Part shown: positions 63,139 through 64,000 of the stretch, piece by piece | Position numbering within the stretch: position 1 is the stretch's first letter | How the letters are laid out: each line of letters opens with the position of its first letter | Source: Gigaspora rosea | Taxonomy: Eukaryota; Glomeromycota; Glomeromycetes; Diversisporales; Gigasporaceae | NCBI GenBank assembly: GCA_003550325.1 | Contig: QKWP01000504.1 | Span: forward strand, 16,068 to 80,067 | Direction of reading: 5' to 3' | Length of the DNA stretch: 64,000 nt | Made by a program: the position numbers and the translations under genes | Notes under the pieces: model-generated | What the model was told of the DNA's origin: nothing | What the model saw: the letters and a program-made list of their open reading frames with translations, nothing else | Database searches by the model: none

Positions 63139-63795
63139 ATGTATAATCATAATATTTTTAATTTTTTTATAGTTTCAGTAAAGAATATATTGTATAACGA
63201 TATTATTGAATGGATCCATAAGAATGGTGGGGGATGGGCTACAGTTGAAAATGCTGATATACAAGAAAAACATTTCGTTAACTGTTTGCATGAAGCAATC
63301 TGGTACATTGATATGTGTGGGCATTTAAAGTTTAAAGAACGTAGTTTCTATATTCCTGAGTTATTTTTAGAATTTTTTGGTCGCGCCAACCCTGAATCGT
63401 ATAAAGCGTCACAAAAGCCCTTTGATGCGGACAAATTAAGTCTCTATTGTCAAACTCTTGCGTCATTTACGACATTACCGTGGATGTTTAGACCAATATT
63501 TGATTGGCTTCGTAAACCCTATAAGAACTTAATTGAAACAATTTCAAATTATGCTAATTTCTTAAGGCATCAAAACACAATTACTGTGGCAAACCACACA
63601 TTAGTAGTTCCAGTAAGAAGTATTAAACAAGCTACAACAATCAAAATACATAAAAGTAATTCACAAATAACATTAGATAATAGGATTAAATATCACCAAC
63701 TAGAAGTTACACTTAAAGATTTACCTTTGTGGAAGCCGATCGATCTTGAAAAATACTTCCTACGAACCCCGTGTACGAAAGTTAAAATAATCTAA
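63139..63795 (+). CDS. Hypothetical protein, up to 218 residues
   Basis: The frame is open from ATG 63139 to TAA 63793-63795. The first 13 or so residues (MYNHNIFNFFIVS) overlap an acceptor-like site ending TTTTTTATAG at about 63169-63170, so the true start may be an upstream exon. The main body begins with IIEWIHKNGGGWATVE and contains CLHEAIWYIDMCGHLKFKER and TLKDLPLWKPIDLEKYFLRT. The composition is clearly protein-like, with Trp and Cys residues. I do not recognise a catalytic motif. It is adjacent to the ORF at 61759 in the same orientation and could be part of the same gene. Confidence 0.6.
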   Translation: MYNHNIFNFFIVSVKNILYNDIIEWIHKNGGGWATVENADIQEKHFVNCLHEAIWYIDMCGHLKFKERSFYIPELFLEFFGRANPESYKASQKPFDADKLSLYCQTLASFTTLPWMFRPIFDWLRKPYKNLIETISNYANFLRHQNTITVANHTLVVPVRSIKQATTIKIHKSNSQITLDNRIKYHQLEVTLKDLPLWKPIDLEKYFLRTPCTKVKII

Positions 63796-64000
63796 AATAA
63801 TATTGAAAATGGATAATAATGAAATCTGGACCTATTTTAATAGGAAGTTCCAAAATATTTAAACGCTTTTTTTTTTTTTTTTGAGTTTTTAATAAAGAGT
63901 AAAAGTGGGTTTTGGTAGATTTTAATGTGATTAAATAAGGGCCCAAATTTCAGCATCATCCGAAACAATTTAAGCAATTAATATTAAAATCTTTTTTTTA
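63796..64000. other. 3' flank with T run and AAGGGCCCAAATTT word
   Basis: A T run lies at about 63868-63882. AATAAGGGCCCAAATTT at about 63935 matches the terminal motif of the element at 31168-31775, so the window may end inside another member of that family. Confidence 0.45.

Overview
The window looks like nuclear DNA of an AT-rich, repeat-laden fungus, most plausibly an arbuscular mycorrhizal fungus (Glomeromycotina, Rhizophagus-like). That placement is inference. It rests on the very AT-rich composition by eye, short GT-AG introns in two mitochondrial-type enzyme genes, an intronless Sel1-repeat protein, LINE elements with a large ORF1, and many small inverted-repeat elements. Only four or five loci look like host genes; most of the rest is transposable elements and their debris, often nested.

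Layout: 1-4.7 kb holds a piggyBac element (1401-4213) with TTAA duplications, inserted into a short tandem repeat. 5.3-13.0 kb is a full-length but decayed LINE with an 18-bp target-site duplication. 13.2-19.3 kb holds three non-autonomous hAT-type elements with 8-bp duplications, one carrying a nested tRNA-derived SINE. 20.8-25.1 kb is a pyrimidine-rich repeat block with hairpins, a long direct repeat and a Sel1 gene relic. 25.4-27.8 kb is a nine-exon gene for the glycine cleavage T-protein. 27.9-31.8 kb holds a pseudogene and several palindromic MITEs. 32.1-35.2 kb is a ten-exon mitochondrial aldehyde dehydrogenase gene on the minus strand. 36.9-38.4 kb is an intact Sel1-repeat gene. 39-41.3 kb holds T-rich microsatellite, MITEs and an inverted copy of the 3' end of the T-protein gene. 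41.3-47 kb is AT-rich with a transposase-like relic near 46 kb. 47.1-51.9 kb is a second LINE, split by a hAT element. 51.9-53.1 kb is an array of alternating long palindromes. 53-60.8 kb is a dense set of MITEs, two with nested SINEs. 61.7-63.8 kb holds two ORFs of unknown function separated by an AT satellite.

The T-protein and aldehyde dehydrogenase genes both have complete sets of splice sites and predicted mitochondrial presequences, but each has exactly one coding frameshift and at least one substitution at a normally conserved position. They may be recent pseudogenes, or the frameshifts may be consensus errors. The T-protein gene would act in mitochondrial glycine decarboxylation and the dehydrogenase in aldehyde oxidation; nothing in the window links them functionally.

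The clearest structural themes are (1) hAT-type MITEs with intact 8-bp duplications but no hAT transposase in the window, (2) three of four SINE copies lying inside MITEs, and (3) palindromic DNA at several scales, culminating in the 1.1-kb array at 52 kb. No convincing new biological system was found; the interest lies in element architecture and nested insertion history.
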